The notes below the pieces were generated by a model. The model saw only the letters and a list, made by a program, of their open reading frames with translations. It had not been told where the DNA came from and did not search any database. A stretch of 64,000 nt of DNA from Thalassotalea sp. 273M-4. GTDB taxonomy: Bacteria > Pseudomonadota > Gammaproteobacteria > Enterobacterales > Alteromonadaceae. Numbering within the stretch: the stretch's first letter is position 1; each line of letters opens with the position of its first letter. Positions 63,073 to 64,000 of this stretch are shown here, in pieces. The stretch covers positions 2,232,001 to 2,296,000 of the forward strand of contig NZ_CP166961.1 in the NCBI RefSeq assembly GCF_041410465.1, given 5' to 3'. Made by a program: the position numbers and the translations under genes.

Positions 63073-63148
63073 TGGTCGGTCGTGAAGGATTTGAACCTTC
63101 GACAAATTGGTTAAAAGCCAACTGCTCTACCAACTGAGCTAACGACCG
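63073..63148 (-). tRNA. tRNA-Lys (anticodon UUU), copy 1
   Basis: 76 nt with encoded CCA: acceptor CGGTCGT/ACGACCG, anticodon loop CTTTTAA, T arm GAAGGTTCAAATCCTTC. Last gene of the five-copy array in transcription order. All five copies are identical. Confidence 0.97.
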
Positions 63149-63186
63149 ACATATAGATTTTCACCTTCTCTATAGGTTAGAGAAAG

Positions 63187-63262
63187 TGGTCGGTCGTGAA
63201 GGATTTGAACCTTCGACAAATTGGTTAAAAGCCAACTGCTCTACCAACTGAGCTAACGACCG
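63187..63262 (-). tRNA. tRNA-Lys (anticodon UUU), copy 2
   Basis: Same 76-nt sequence as the other copies. It is separated from copy 1 by a 38-bp spacer and from copy 3 by a 76-bp spacer unlike the others. Confidence 0.97.
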
Positions 63263-63338
63263 ACATTAGGTATATAAATAATCTTGTTTAGGAAAACGTC
63301 CTAGCCAATTATTTAGTTCACTTTCTAGTAAAAGAAAG

Positions 63339-63414
63339 TGGTCGGTCGTGAAGGATTTGAACCTTCGACAAATTGGTTAAAAGCCAACTGCTCTACCAAC
63401 TGAGCTAACGACCG
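63339..63414 (-). tRNA. tRNA-Lys (anticodon UUU), copy 3
   Basis: Identical to the other copies. The 39-bp spacer to copy 4 belongs to the homogenised spacer type. Confidence 0.97.
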
Positions 63415-63453
63415 ACATATAGATTTTCACCTTCTCAATTTGGTTTGAGAAAG

Positions 63454-63529
63454 TGGTCGGTCGTGAAGGATTTGAACCTTCGACAAATTGGTTAAAAGCC
63501 AACTGCTCTACCAACTGAGCTAACGACCG
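63454..63529 (-). tRNA. tRNA-Lys (anticodon UUU), copy 4
   Basis: Identical to the other copies. The 40-bp spacer to copy 5 differs from the copy 3/4 spacer by a single T. Confidence 0.97.
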
Positions 63530-63569
63530 ACATATAGATTTTCACCTTCTCAATTTGGTTTTGAGAAAG

Positions 63570-63645
63570 TGGTCGGTCGTGAAGGATTTGAACCTTCGAC
63601 AAATTGGTTAAAAGCCAACTGCTCTACCAACTGAGCTAACGACCG
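63570..63645 (-). tRNA. tRNA-Lys (anticodon UUU), copy 5
   Basis: Identical to the other copies and first in transcription order, directly after the promoter at 63686-63713. Confidence 0.97.
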
Positions 63646-63685
63646 ACATTTTTCGCGTTGTGGCCTGTGCCTCAACGCGGGGCAT

Positions 63686-63713
63686 ATAATACTGATTATA
63701 GGATTTAGTGCAA
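63686..63713 (-). promoter_or_regulatory. Promoter of the tRNA-Lys array
   Basis: On the minus strand a TTGCAC -35 and a TATTAT -10 are separated by 16 bp. The GC-rich discriminator GCCCCGCG after the -10 is typical of stringently controlled stable-RNA promoters. Confidence 0.75.
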
Positions 63714-63832
63714 CAACAAATTTGTGTTTTTTTGAAAAATAATTCCACTTGCACAAAAACAAAGCAAATAGTTCAACTTATCAGCGCAAAGTGTAACCAA
63801 ATGTAGTTAACAATGTTGTTAACCTTCATAAA

Positions 63833-64000
63833 TTACAGATTTGCTAAACGTGCTTGCGCAAGCTGGGCTGCTGAAGAACCTTGGTATTCGCTAATCACCC
63901 GATTGTATAAATCCTTGGCTTTTGCAATATCATTCTGCTTTTGAGCCACCATGCCTAATTTAAGCATAGCATCACTGCGCTTATTGGAATTTTCAAAATT
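63833..64000 (-). CDS. cpoB: Cell division coordinator CpoB (YbgF), C-terminal fragment
   Basis: 55 residues up to the TAA at 63833-63835; the 5' part lies beyond the right edge. The fragment is the last TPR of the CpoB/YbgF periplasmic protein: K-R-S-D-A-M-L-K-L-G, then A-K-D-L-Y-N-R-V-I-S-E-Y-Q-G-S-S-A-A-Q-L-A. CpoB links Tol-Pal constriction with PBP1B. Its location upstream of tRNA-Lys genes and nadA is the E. coli order, so pal and tol genes are expected to its right. Confidence 0.87.
   Translation of the reverse strand, partial: NFENSNKRSDAMLKLGMVAQKQNDIAKAKDLYNRVISEYQGSSAAQLAQARLANL

Noticed and set aside
63073..63645. Regular repeats with short spacers resembling a CRISPR array
   Set aside because: Each 76-bp repeat folds as tRNA-Lys with a UUU anticodon and encoded CCA, and the spacers are similar to one another rather than unique.
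63550..63762. Leftward 70-codon open frame
   Set aside because: It runs through tRNA-Lys copy 5 and its promoter and has no family resemblance.

Overview
The window looks like chromosome from a marine, AT-rich gammaproteobacterium of the Alteromonadales, most like Colwelliaceae (a Thalassotalea/Colwellia-type genome). The evidence is gammaproteobacterial housekeeping synteny (prfB-lysS, fldB next to a dsbC, cpoB/tRNA-Lys/nadA) combined with three large TonB-dependent receptors, secreted polysaccharide hydrolases and a TPR-sulfotransferase. No rRNA operon, intact transposase or CRISPR array was seen.

Layout. 1-2.3 kb: a Ser/Gln-rich lipoprotein (cut by the left edge) in an operon with a TPR/TonB-C protein. 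2.6-7.2 kb: lysS, prfB (with its programmed +1 frameshift) and recJ. 7.4-15.3 kb: a putative cyanophycin (multi-Arg-poly-Asp) use locus, with a secreted cyanophycinase divergent from a TonB-dependent receptor, a YfcC/DcuC-type transporter and an isoaspartyl-dipeptidase-like enzyme. 15.4-24.5 kb: a small membrane protein, a PAS-GGDEF diguanylate cyclase, a META lipoprotein, dsbC, fldB, srmB, a second dsbC-like gene, an RRF-like small protein, a GDT1-type exporter, YfhL ferredoxin and a Lys/Glu-rich periplasmic repeat protein. 24.6-30.2 kb: a TPR-GGDEF-EAL protein, trhP and rdgC.

30.4-35.2 kb is a phosphate-starvation block: phoR, phoB, a porin and pstS, with a convincing Pho box before phoB, the porin and pstS. 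35.3-43.6 kb carries a GcvR-like ACT protein, an M49-like lipoprotein, a zinc-ribbon protein, a small lipoprotein, a secreted GH16 laminarinase-type glucanase, a ZIP transporter and a TPR-sulfotransferase; the last sits behind a TonB-dependent receptor (43.7-46.1 kb). A 1861-residue DUF4011 helicase with a C-terminal nuclease-like domain (47.0-52.6 kb), resembling the single-gene Hhe anti-phage protein, is followed by an alpha-glucan locus (lipoprotein pullulanase plus MalA-like receptor, with a LacI-type operator candidate).

60.0-64.0 kb: a 59-bp direct repeat of the 3' end of tRNA-Ser(GGA) and its terminator brackets an orphan membrane-protein gene, which looks like the footprint of a small or decayed tRNA-integrated element. 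Then come nadA, five identical tRNA-Lys(UUU) genes with a stringent-type promoter, and the 3' end of cpoB.

The strongest leads are the predicted extracellular cyanophycin pathway with its altered metal-site dipeptidase, the tRNA-Ser duplication with its unknown cargo, and the Hhe-like helicase.
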